The notes under the pieces were generated by a model that worked only from the letters and a program-made list of their open reading frames with translations, had not been told where the DNA came from and searched no databases. 64,000 nucleotides of DNA from NCBI GenBank assembly GCA_012728855.1, contig JAAYEH010000454.1, positions 1 to 64,000 of the forward strand. Reading direction: 5' to 3'. The DNA comes from Rhodopirellula sp. (GTDB lineage: Bacteria > Planctomycetota > Planctomycetia > Pirellulales > Thermoguttaceae). Both the position numbers and the translations under genes were made by a program. Below, in pieces: positions 1 to 8,200 of the stretch (the first letter of the stretch is position 1; every line of letters begins with the position of its first letter).

Positions 1-12
1 ACTGTAAACGGA

Positions 13-99
13 GTTGAAAAGGGGACTGGCTCCGAGCGTGGTTTTGGCCCGGAATTGCTGAGGAAAAGCTTGCCGCTCGGTGCCTGTCCCCTTTTCAAC
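13..99. repeat. Family A hairpin repeat, copy A1
   Basis: This is an imperfect inverted repeat of about 87 bp. The outer arms are GTTGAAAAGGGGAC and its complement. The inner core is GGGGACTGGCTCCGAGCG facing CGCTCGGTGCCTGTCCCC. The core would be a perfect palindrome except for two T-T mismatches, and these recur in the other copies. No transposase is adjacent. It is probably a non-autonomous REP-like or MITE-like element. Confidence 0.85.
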
Positions 100-118
100 G
101 AGCCATCGAGCTGGTCCG

Positions 119-205
119 CCCGGGAAAGGGGACAGGCACCGTCGCGGCAACCTCCAACCTCGCGGAAAACCTCCATTTGCGACGGAGCCAGTCCCCTTTC
201 CCGGG
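119..205. repeat. Family A hairpin repeat, copy A2
   Basis: This is an inverted repeat of about 87 bp with outer arms CCCGGGAAAGGGGAC and complement. It carries the same core as A1 (GGGGACAGGCACC ... GGAGCCAGTCCCC) but in the opposite orientation. A1 and A2 lie 19 bp apart, so they form an inverted pair like a BIME. Its sequence and arm composition are nearly the same as copy A5 at 15976-16062. Confidence 0.85.
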
Positions 206-366
206 CTGCCGCACTTACAGTTTGAGAACTAACAGCGGCATGCCTCCGAATGTGACGGTTGTTTCTCGAACGACCTTAAGCGAGAATGGCATGATCGCCC
301 GCTCGCTGGAAGCGAAGCCGGACACGGTGCCTTATCTTGACTGATTTTACTGAACGGGAGGAGCAG

Positions 367-1725
367 ATGGCTCGAACCGACGCTCACTGGAATCGTCGCC
401 AGTTTCTCAGAACGGCGGCCGCGATGGTCGTGCCGGCGGTAATTCCGGCGTCGGCCATTGGCCGCGACGGACGGCCCGCCGCCGGCGAACGAGTGACCAT
501 CGGGATCGTGGGCGTGGGATCGCGGGGTTTCAACCTGATCCAGTGGTTCGGCGCGGAGGCCGACGCCCAGATCGTGGCGGTGTGCGACGTCGATTCCTTG
601 CACTACCGCGACAATCCCTGGGGCAAGGGCCGCGCGATGGGGTCGCAACCGGCGGCCAAGGCCGTCGAGGCGCTCTATGCGAAGCAGGCCGCCGGCGGCA
701 ACTATCGCAGTTGCGCCGCGCACGCCGACTACCGCGAGTTGTGCGCCCGCAACGATCTCGATGCGCTGGTCATTGCCACGCCCGATCATTGGCACGCGCT
801 GGTGGCCATCGAAGCGATGCGTCAGGGCAAGGACGTCTATTGCGAGAAACCGGTGACGCACCATTTTCGCGAAGGGCAATTAGTGTACCAGGAGGCCGAC
901 CGTCGCAAGGCCGTCTTTCAGGCCGGCTCACAACAGCGGTCCGATTACCTGTTCCAGCGAGCGGTGGAACTGGTTCGCAACGGCGTGATCGGCAAGGTCC
1001 GACTCGTCGAGGTGGGCCTGCCGGCAGGCTATGCGGAACCGCAAGGTGACACGACCGTCGAACCGCCCCCGGAGCATCTCGATTACGAGTTCTGGTGCGG
1101 GCCGGCGCCGACGATCCCCTATATGCGGGCGAGGCATCATCGCTGGTGGCGCGGCCATCGGGCGTTTGGCGGCGGCACGCTGATGGACTGGATCGGCCAC
1201 CACAACGATATCGCCCACTGGGCGCTGGACATGGACCACGCCGGGCCGGTGAAGGTCGAGGCCTTGGGCTGGCAGTATCCGCCGACGGAGATTTACAACA
1301 CTCCGCATCACTACGAGATCCGTTGCCAGTACCCGGACGGGGTGACGACCTCGATTTCCGACCAATATCCCAACGGTTTGAAGCTCGTCGGCGACGAGGG
1401 CTGGGTATTTGTCACCCGCGAACGGCTGAACGCCTCGGATCCACGCTGGGCGCGACCCGACTTTGATCCCGGCCCGGTGAAGGTCGCAGAACCGACGCGC
1501 CACGCGCGGAACTTCTTGGACTGCGTGCGATCCCGCCGGGCATGCCTGGCTTCCGCCGAGATCGCGCACCGCTCGATTACGCCCGGCCATCTCGGCTATG
1601 TGGCGCAGGCGGTCGGCAGGGCGCTGGAGTGGGACGCACGGCGCGAGCAGATCCTAAACGATGAGGAGGCGGAAAAGACGCTGAAGAGCTTCCGCTACCG
1701 GGAACCGTGGACGGAAATCACTTGA
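367..1725 (+). CDS. Tat-exported Gfo/Idh/MocA family oxidoreductase
   Basis: The product is a predicted NAD(P)-dependent oxidoreductase of the Gfo/Idh/MocA family, 452 aa, acting on a sugar or cyclitol-type substrate that cannot be named from sequence. The N-terminus has a twin-arginine signal (RR at residues 10-11, then an Ala-rich hydrophobic stretch). A Rossmann motif GIVGVGSRG follows near residue 47, and the family EKP motif is near 160-162. ATG 367 is preferred over an upstream in-frame TTG at 337 because GGGAGGAG lies just before it. Downstream is a separate efflux operon, so the gene appears to stand alone. Planctomycetes carry many paralogs of this family. Confidence 0.9.
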   Translation: MARTDAHWNRRQFLRTAAAMVVPAVIPASAIGRDGRPAAGERVTIGIVGVGSRGFNLIQWFGAEADAQIVAVCDVDSLHYRDNPWGKGRAMGSQPAAKAVEALYAKQAAGGNYRSCAAHADYRELCARNDLDALVIATPDHWHALVAIEAMRQGKDVYCEKPVTHHFREGQLVYQEADRRKAVFQAGSQQRSDYLFQRAVELVRNGVIGKVRLVEVGLPAGYAEPQGDTTVEPPPEHLDYEFWCGPAPTIPYMRARHHRWWRGHRAFGGGTLMDWIGHHNDIAHWALDMDHAGPVKVEALGWQYPPTEIYNTPHHYEIRCQYPDGVTTSISDQYPNGLKLVGDEGWVFVTRERLNASDPRWARPDFDPGPVKVAEPTRHARNFLDCVRSRRACLASAEIAHRSITPGHLGYVAQAVGRALEWDARREQILNDEEAEKTLKSFRYREPWTEIT

Positions 1726-1962
1726 ACATCGGCCAAAGAAGACGGATCGAACTCACGGGGGGTGGCAAGTCCGGCCCATCCCCCGCCTCCGATCCGGTGA
1801 TTTGGCAGGGTCTCGTCGTGTCTTTCAAGTACAATCAAAGAAAGCCCCCTCCGCCGCGAATATCCTGCATGTGGGTGGGCACATCTGCGGCATTGCGGGC
1901 TGAAAATGCAACGGCGGTCCGGCGAAGGGGTGTGAAGAACAGGTTTGAGGTGAGCAGGCAGA

Positions 1963-3234
1963 GTGAAGACATTTCTTAAACTGCTGGCGGTGCTAGGCGT
2001 GCTGGCCGGCGGGGTGTATGCGGCGGTGCCGTACGCGAAGGCGTACTGGAAGGCAAGAAATGCGCCGAAGTATCGCTTTGCCGAAGTCGCGAAGGGAGAG
2101 ATCGTCTCCGTGGTCAACGCCACGGGGACCGTCAAGCCGGTGCTGCAGGTTCAGATCGGATCGTTCGTTTCCGGACCAATCGAGGCATTGTTCGTCGATT
2201 ACAACTCCGAGGTCCATGAGGGGGATTTGCTGGCGAAGATCGACCCGCGGATCTACGAGGCCGCCGTGGCGCGTGACGAGGCGTCGCTGGCGATCCGCAA
2301 AGCGGAAATCGCGCGGGTGACGGCGCAACTGCAGCAGGCCATCAACGACGAGCAACGCGCCATGGGACTGCGCGCGGAGAACGAGAAATACATTTCCCAG
2401 GCCGAGATCGACAAGTACAAGTTCGCCCGCGTGGCCCTGGAAGCCGAACTTACCGTGGCGGAGGCGGGCGTTAAGCAGGCCGAGGCAAGCCTGGACAACT
2501 CCCGGGCCAATCTCGACTATACGGAGATCCGGTCGCCGGTCAACGGCATCGTCATCGACCGCAAGATCGATCCCGGCCAGACGCTCGCCGCCCAGTTCCA
2601 AACGCCGGAGATGTTCGTCGTCGCTCCGGACATGGAAAAGAAAATGCACGTGTTCGCCTCGGTGGACGAATCCGAGATTGGACTGATCCGCGACGCCCAG
2701 AGCCACGGGCACAAGGCGCTCTTCAGCGTCGACGCCTATCCGGACGACCTGTTCGAAGGCGAGATCTACCAGATCCGGGTGAGCCCGACGACGGTGCAGA
2801 ACGTCGTCACCTACACAGTGGTCGTCGAAGCGCCGAATCCCGAGCGCAAGCTGCTGCCGGGAATGACTACCAACATCTCGTTTGAGATTGAACGGCACGA
2901 CGGCGTGCTGAAAGTCCCCAACGCCGCCCTCCGCTTCTACCCGAAGGTGAAGGAGAACGTCCGCACGGAGGACCAGAAGCTGCTGGAAGGGGACGAGAGC
3001 GGCGACCGTGCCACGGACGAGAAAGACGAAGGCTACACGGAGATGCAGCGTTCCGCCGCACAACGTGCGGCGGCCAACAAGGAGCGAAACCGGAGGCATG
3101 TCTGGGTCGTCGAAGGCGAGAAGCTTCGCGCCATCGAGGTCGTCATCGGACTGAGCGACTACCGCTACGCGGAAGTCATTTCCGGCGACGTCAAGGAAGG
3201 AATGAAGCTGGTAACGGGCATCGAGGGACAATGA
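1963..3234 (+). CDS. HlyD/MacA-like periplasmic adaptor of an ABC efflux system
   Basis: This 423-aa membrane-fusion protein would bridge an inner-membrane ABC exporter to the outer membrane. It has an N-terminal membrane anchor (residues about 3-22), a lipoyl half-motif (GTVKPVLQVQIGS), a long Gln/Ala-rich alpha-hairpin around residues 110-185, the second lipoyl half (IRSPVNGIVIDRKID) and a beta-barrel domain. A charged insert near residues 320-375 is unusual. The start is GTG 1963, with an AGGTGAG ribosome site upstream. Its stop overlaps the next gene by 4 bp, so the two are translationally coupled. The family handles macrolides, peptides or lipids; the substrate here is unknown. Confidence 0.88.
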   Translation: MKTFLKLLAVLGVLAGGVYAAVPYAKAYWKARNAPKYRFAEVAKGEIVSVVNATGTVKPVLQVQIGSFVSGPIEALFVDYNSEVHEGDLLAKIDPRIYEAAVARDEASLAIRKAEIARVTAQLQQAINDEQRAMGLRAENEKYISQAEIDKYKFARVALEAELTVAEAGVKQAEASLDNSRANLDYTEIRSPVNGIVIDRKIDPGQTLAAQFQTPEMFVVAPDMEKKMHVFASVDESEIGLIRDAQSHGHKALFSVDAYPDDLFEGEIYQIRVSPTTVQNVVTYTVVVEAPNPERKLLPGMTTNISFEIERHDGVLKVPNAALRFYPKVKENVRTEDQKLLEGDESGDRATDEKDEGYTEMQRSAAQRAAANKERNRRHVWVVEGEKLRAIEVVIGLSDYRYAEVISGDVKEGMKLVTGIEGQ

Positions 3235-4478
3235 ATTCTCTTCTCACTCTTCGGATTGCGGTACGCGCGCTGGCAAAAAACAAAATGCGCGCCGGGCTTA
3301 CCGTGCTGGGCGTGGTGATCGGCATCGCCGCCGTGACGACGATGGTCTCGATCGGCCAGAGCGCCGGCGAGTTGGTGCAGGGGCAGTTCCAGAGCCTGGG
3401 CACCAACATGATCGTGGTGTTCCCCGGCAGCAAGCGAGGTTCCGGAGTCCGGCACGGCCGCGGCAGCGTGCCGACGTTGACGGCGGGCGACGCCAAGGCG
3501 ATGGTCGACGAATGTCCGGCCGTGCTGGCCGCCTGCCCGCTGGTCGGCACGGGCGGCCAGGTGATCTACGGCAACATGAACTGGAGCCCTCGCGAGTTGA
3601 TGGGCGCCGGGACCGACTACCTCACCGTTCGCAACTGGCAACTGCGGCAGGGCGGTTTTTTTACGGAGCGGGAAATCCTGTCGGCCGCCAAAGTCTGTGT
3701 GATTGGGCAAACGATCGTCGAGAAGCTGTTCCAAACGACCAATCCGATGGGGCAGATGATCCGCATTCGGAACATCCCCTTTCGCGTCATCGGCATTCTG
3801 GAGACCAAGGGGGCCAATATCGTCGGCGACGACCAGGACAATATCGTCGTCTTGCCCTATTCGACCGTCCGCAAGCGACTGCAAGGCTCGAACTTCGAAA
3901 ATGTCGATGTCATTCTCGCCTCGGCCCGCTCAACGTCGCAAATGCGCCAGGCGGAGAGCGAGATCAAGCAATTGCTCTACGAGCGCCACCGCATCAAGCC
4001 GGGCGACAAGCCCGACTTCGAGGTACAGAACACCACCGAGATCGCCAATGTGCTGGGGATCATCACCGGCACGATGACGGCGCTGTTGGCGTCGATCGCC
4101 GGCATCTCGCTGTTGGTGGGCGGCGTGGGGATTATGAACATCATGCTCGTCTCGGTGACCGAGCGGACCCGCGAGATCGGCATTCGGTTGGCGGTGGGGG
4201 CGCGGGGCCGCGACATCCTGCGGCAGTTTCTCGTCGAGTCGGTCCTGCTTTCCACCATCGGCGGGATCGTGGGACTGGGGTTGGGGATTGCAGCCTCGGC
4301 CGGGGCAACGAAGATCATCAACACCTTGATCAACGGCACTCCCTGGCCGGTGGTCATCTCGCTGAAGGCCGCCGCGCTGGCGATCGTGTTTTCCGCCAGC
4401 GTCGGTATCTTCTTCGGCTATTACCCGGCGCTGCGCGCCAGCCGACTCGATCCTATCGAGGCACTGCGGTACGAGTGA
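3231..4478 (+). CDS. MacB-like ABC transporter permease (FtsX fold), no ATPase domain
   Basis: This 415-aa permease has a MacB/FtsX layout: one N-terminal membrane helix (about 20-42), a large periplasmic MacB-PCD domain (about 45-270), then three C-terminal helices with the typical VTERTREIGIRLAVGA segment and an ending of RLDPIEALRYE. The usual N-terminal nucleotide-binding domain of MacB is absent, and no separate ABC ATPase gene lies nearby. The energising subunit is therefore encoded elsewhere or was lost. The gene is followed directly, with no spacer, by a fragment of a different transporter (4479-4643), which suggests a rearrangement breakpoint at its stop codon. Confidence 0.9.
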   Translation: MNSLLTLRIAVRALAKNKMRAGLTVLGVVIGIAAVTTMVSIGQSAGELVQGQFQSLGTNMIVVFPGSKRGSGVRHGRGSVPTLTAGDAKAMVDECPAVLAACPLVGTGGQVIYGNMNWSPRELMGAGTDYLTVRNWQLRQGGFFTEREILSAAKVCVIGQTIVEKLFQTTNPMGQMIRIRNIPFRVIGILETKGANIVGDDQDNIVVLPYSTVRKRLQGSNFENVDVILASARSTSQMRQAESEIKQLLYERHRIKPGDKPDFEVQNTTEIANVLGIITGTMTALLASIAGISLLVGGVGIMNIMLVSVTERTREIGIRLAVGARGRDILRQFLVESVLLSTIGGIVGLGLGIAASAGATKIINTLINGTPWPVVISLKAAALAIVFSASVGIFFGYYPALRASRLDPIEALRYE

Positions 4479-4643
4479 TTGGCCGCGAGCATCGCCCTGG
4501 GAATTGCCGTCGACGACACGATCCACTTGCTGAACTGGTTCGGTAAATCGCTCCGGCAAGGCCGCCCGCGTGCCGACGCCGTCGTCTTCTCCCTCAACCA
4601 GTGCGCCGCGGCGATGCTGCAAACGACGCCCGTCTGTGGATGA
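4479..4643 (+). pseudogene. Fragment of an RND/MMPL-type exporter
   Basis: The 54 codons from 4479 to the TGA at 4641-4643 read as an RND-superfamily membrane segment. SIALGIAVDDTIHLLNWF is the conserved helix of MMPL/patched-like exporters, with its paired aspartates, and a Ser-Leu-Asn-Gln helix follows. No start codon or ribosome site belongs to it, and the rest of an approximately 800-aa protein is missing. It begins at the base after the permease stop codon. It is read here as a relic left by recombination; the match rests on motif recognition only. Confidence 0.7.
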
Positions 4644-4654
4644 TCTTGCGTGGG

Positions 4655-4953
4655 TCAGTGCCGGGAACCTTCTCGCCCTCCGCGAGAATGCCGCGACACG
4701 ATTGCCACACGCGGAGATCGCCAAGGACTCTCGCCACGTCTCCTTTCCAGCAAGCCGTCGCCCACTCCAAGTATCGAAATTTCCCCCACGACCTTCAATG
4801 CCGTCTCCGCCACGGCATATTCCTCCATGTCGGCCAGCGTCATGTCCAGCCCCGGACCATCGGGAAATGCCTCTCGGGCAATCATTTTTCCCAGCCTTCC
4901 GCAACCTCCTGAATTTCCTTCAATTTCCGCTCCCGAGCTTCCTTGCTCGTCAT
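4655..4953 (-). pseudogene. Frameshifted small ORF, possibly the N-terminus of an ISKra4-type transposase
   Basis: On the minus strand a strong AAGGAGG site precedes ATG 4953. The first 23 codons (MTSKEARERKLKEIQEVAEG...) end in a stop near 4884. In the neighbouring frame the protein-like sequence continues as KMIAREAFPDGPGLDMTLAD and beyond. The junction looks like a 1-bp loss in a G/A run. The combined sequence resembles the start of ISKra4-family transposases as remembered, but no catalytic domain follows, so it is a decayed fragment at best. An unrelated small protein is the alternative. Confidence 0.4.
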
Positions 4954-5005
4954 CTCTCGATCCTCCTTGAACTTGCGACGACACGACAATCCAGAATCCG
5001 GCATG

Positions 5006-5094
5006 GTTCAGAAAACGGGGATTGGCTCCGAGCAAAATAGCTTCTGCCGGTGAAAAACACGGTTCGGCGAGGTGCCTGTCCCCGTTTTTCGAAC
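5006..5094. repeat. Family A hairpin repeat, copy A3
   Basis: This copy has outer arms GTTCAGAAAACGGGGA and complement (one mismatch), enclosing TTGGCTCCGAGC and GGTGCCTGTCCCC. It sits in the debris between the efflux operon and uvrA. The outer arms differ from A1 and A2 but remain self-complementary, which points to selection for the hairpin or to insertion of the core into different palindromes. Confidence 0.8.
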
Positions 5095-5163
5095 CTAGAT
5101 CATCCCTATTGGCCCCGCAAACCCGTTCCTGTGCCCGCACTCCCGGCCTCCAACCACAGCGGC

Positions 5164-5193
5164 TTGCTGGTCTGTACGGGCGCGCCCTATAAT
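5164..5193 (+). promoter_or_regulatory. Predicted sigma70 promoter of uvrA
   Basis: A TTGCTG hexamer (5164-5169), an 18-bp spacer and a perfect TATAAT (5188-5193) lie 47 bp upstream of the uvrA start. No LexA-type palindrome was recognised at the promoter. Confidence 0.55.
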
Positions 5194-5240
5194 TAAGGGT
5201 TTCGCCCAAAGTACAACCCACTCCACTGAGCCGGGGCTCG

Positions 5241-8200
5241 ATGGCCGTTTCCGATATCGTTGTCAAAGGGGCTCGCGAACACAATCTCCGCGACGTGAGC
5301 CTCACGCTCCCCCGCAACCGGCTGATTTGCTTTACCGGCGTGAGCGGTTCCGGGAAGAGTTCGCTCGCCTTCGACACCCTCTATGCCGAAGGACAGCGGC
5401 GCTACGTCGAAAGCCTTTCCAGCTTCGCCCGCCAGTTTCTCGGCCAAATGCCGAAGCCCGACGTCGACGCGATCGCCGGACTCAGCCCCTCCATCTCCAT
5501 TTCTCAGAAATCGACCGGCCAGAGCCCCCGATCGACGGTCGGAACGATCACCGAGATCTACGACTATCTGCGGGTCTTGTACGCCCGCGTCGGGACCGGC
5601 TACTGTCCGCAGTGCCATCGCAAGATCACCGCACAGACCCGTCAGCAGATCCTCGAGCAGATTGCCCAGATTCCCGCCGGCACGCAATTTCTCGTGTTGG
5701 CACCGTTGATCCGCGGCCAGAAGGGTGAGTACCGGGATCTCTTTGAGGATCTCCTTAAACAGGGATTCGTCCGTGCCCGCGTCGATGGCGCCGTGGTTCG
5801 GCTTACCGACGACGTGCGGCTCGACCGCCAGATGCGGCACAACATCGAGGTGGTGATCGATCGGCTCACCGCCGGCCCGACTTCGCGGCAGCGATTGGCC
5901 GAGGCGGTTGAATTGGCGCTGCGGATGGGCGTTGGCAACCTGATCGTGTCGCCGGAGTCGGATTCTCCCGAGTCTCCGCCGGCGGCCGACGTCCAACTCT
6001 CCGCCCACTACGCCTGCACCCATTGCCAACTCAGCTTCGAACCGCCCAGCCCGCAGATGTTCAGCTTCAACAGTCCGCAGGGCATGTGCCACGAATGCCA
6101 GGGGCTGGGCGAGATCTATAGTTTTGATCCCAAGCTGCTTATCCCCGATCCCTCGCGATCGTTTCAGCAGGGCTGCATTGAGATCCTTGGCGTTTGGCGC
6201 GATATGGGTCGCTGGCGGCGGCACATTTACCGCGGAGTGGCCGATTCGGTGGAGCGGAAGTACGAGCTGCCGCCAGGTTCGCTGCTGGAAACCGCCTGGG
6301 AAGAGATCGATCCCAAGTTCCAGGAGATGCTCCTCTGGGGCACCGGCGACGAGCATATCACCTTCACCTGGCGGTCGGGATCGTCGGGGCACAAATGGGG
6401 CGGCAAGTTTGAAGGGATCATCCCCAAGCTTCTCTCGCAGTACCGCACCACCCGAAGCCGAATGCAGCGGCGGGGCCTGGAAAAGTACATGAATGTGGTC
6501 GGCTGCGGAATGTGCCACGGCCAGCGACTCAATCCCCAGGCCCGTTCGGTGAAACTGGCAACCCGGTCCGCCCGCTTCTCGGACCAGCCGGAACGGTCCT
6601 TGCCGGAAGTCAGCGCACTGGCTGTCACGCAAGCCGAGGATTTCTTCCGCGAACTGCAACTCGACGAGGTCGGCACGGCCATTGCCGCCGAGGCGCTCAA
6701 GGAAATCCGCGGCCGGCTGCGGTTTCTCGAAAACGTCGGGCTCGACTACCTCTCGCTCGACCGCACGGCGCCGACCCTCTCCGGCGGCGAAATGCAGCGG
6801 ATTCGTCTGGCCGGGCAGATCGGTTGCGGGCTGGTCGGGGTGCTGTACATCCTCGACGAACCGTCGATCGGACTGCACCCCCGCGACAACGATCGGCTGC
6901 TGGAGACCCTAGCGCAGCTCCGCGACCAGGGCAACACGGTCATCGTCGTCGAGCACGATGAAGACACCATGCGCGCGGCCGACCATATCGTCGACTTCGG
7001 GCCGGGGCCGGGTGTCCGCGGCGGCAAGGTGGTGGCGGCCGGTCCGGCAGCCGACGTGATCCGCCAGTCGGCCAGCCTCACCGGACAATTCCTCTCCGGC
7101 AAGCGCAAGATCGAAATCCCGCCGCAGCGACGCCAAGGTAAGGGCCATGAACTTACCATCCGCGGCGCGACCCACAACAACCTCAAGGATATCGACGTAA
7201 GCCTCCCGCTGGGCAAATTCATCTGCGTCACGGGCGTGTCCGGTTCGGGCAAGAGTTCACTGGTCAACGATATTCTCGTCGAGGCGCTGCGGCGCGACCT
7301 CAACGGCGGAATCGGCAATCCGGGCCGCCATCGGGCGATCGAGGGACTGGATCATCTCGATAAGATGATCGCCATCGATCAGTCACCCATCGGCCGCACG
7401 CCCCGCTCCAATCCGGCCACCTACATCAAGGTCTTCGACGATATCCGCAACCTCTACACCCAGTTGCCCGAATCGAAGGCCCGCGGCTACAAGGCGGGGC
7501 GATTCAGCTTCAACGTGGTGGGCGGGCGCTGCGAAGCCTGCGAAGGCAACGGTTCCAATCGGCTCGAAATGGATTTTCTGGCCGACATCTGGGTGACCTG
7601 CCCGGTCTGCGAGGGACACCGCTTCGGCCGCGAGACGCTGCAGGTTCGCTACAAAGGCAAGTCGATCTCCGAAGTGTTGGAGATGGACATCCAGGAAGCT
7701 CTGGTCCACTTCGAGAACCAGCCCAAGATTCGTCACAAACTTCAGACGCTCCACGACGTCGGGCTCGACTATATGAAACTCGGCCAGCCCTCGCCCACCC
7801 TCTCCGGCGGCGAGGCCCAGCGGGTGAAGCTGGCGCGCGAGTTGGTCAAAATCAGCACCGGCCGGACGCTCTACCTGCTCGACGAACCGACCACCGGGCT
7901 GCACTTCGCCGACATCGAGTTGCTGCTGAAGGTGCTGCACGACTTTGCCGACGCCGGCAACACCGTGCTAGTGGTCGAGCATAATCTCGAAGTGATCAAG
8001 ACGGCCGACTGGATCATCGATCTCGGGCCGGAGGGGGGCGGCGAAGGCGGGCGGATTGTCGCCACCGGCACGCCGGAGCAGGTTGCCCAAGTCGAGGAGT
8101 CGCACACCGCCAAGGCGCTGCGACCAGTGCTCGGCGGTCCTCTGTCCGGCGGCGGCAAGGCGAAGGCCGTTGATCAAATCGCCACCAAGAGCACGCGACG

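Noticed and set aside
337-366. TTG start giving a 10-residue longer oxidoreductase
   Set aside because: The Tat signal and the GGGAGGAG site both fit ATG 367.
5193-6878. Long open reading frame on the minus strand opposite uvrA (561 codons), and another at 10089-12227 (712 codons)
   Set aside because: They are antisense to a strongly conserved gene and their sequences lack recognisable domains. In GC-rich DNA the antisense frame of a coding region is often open.
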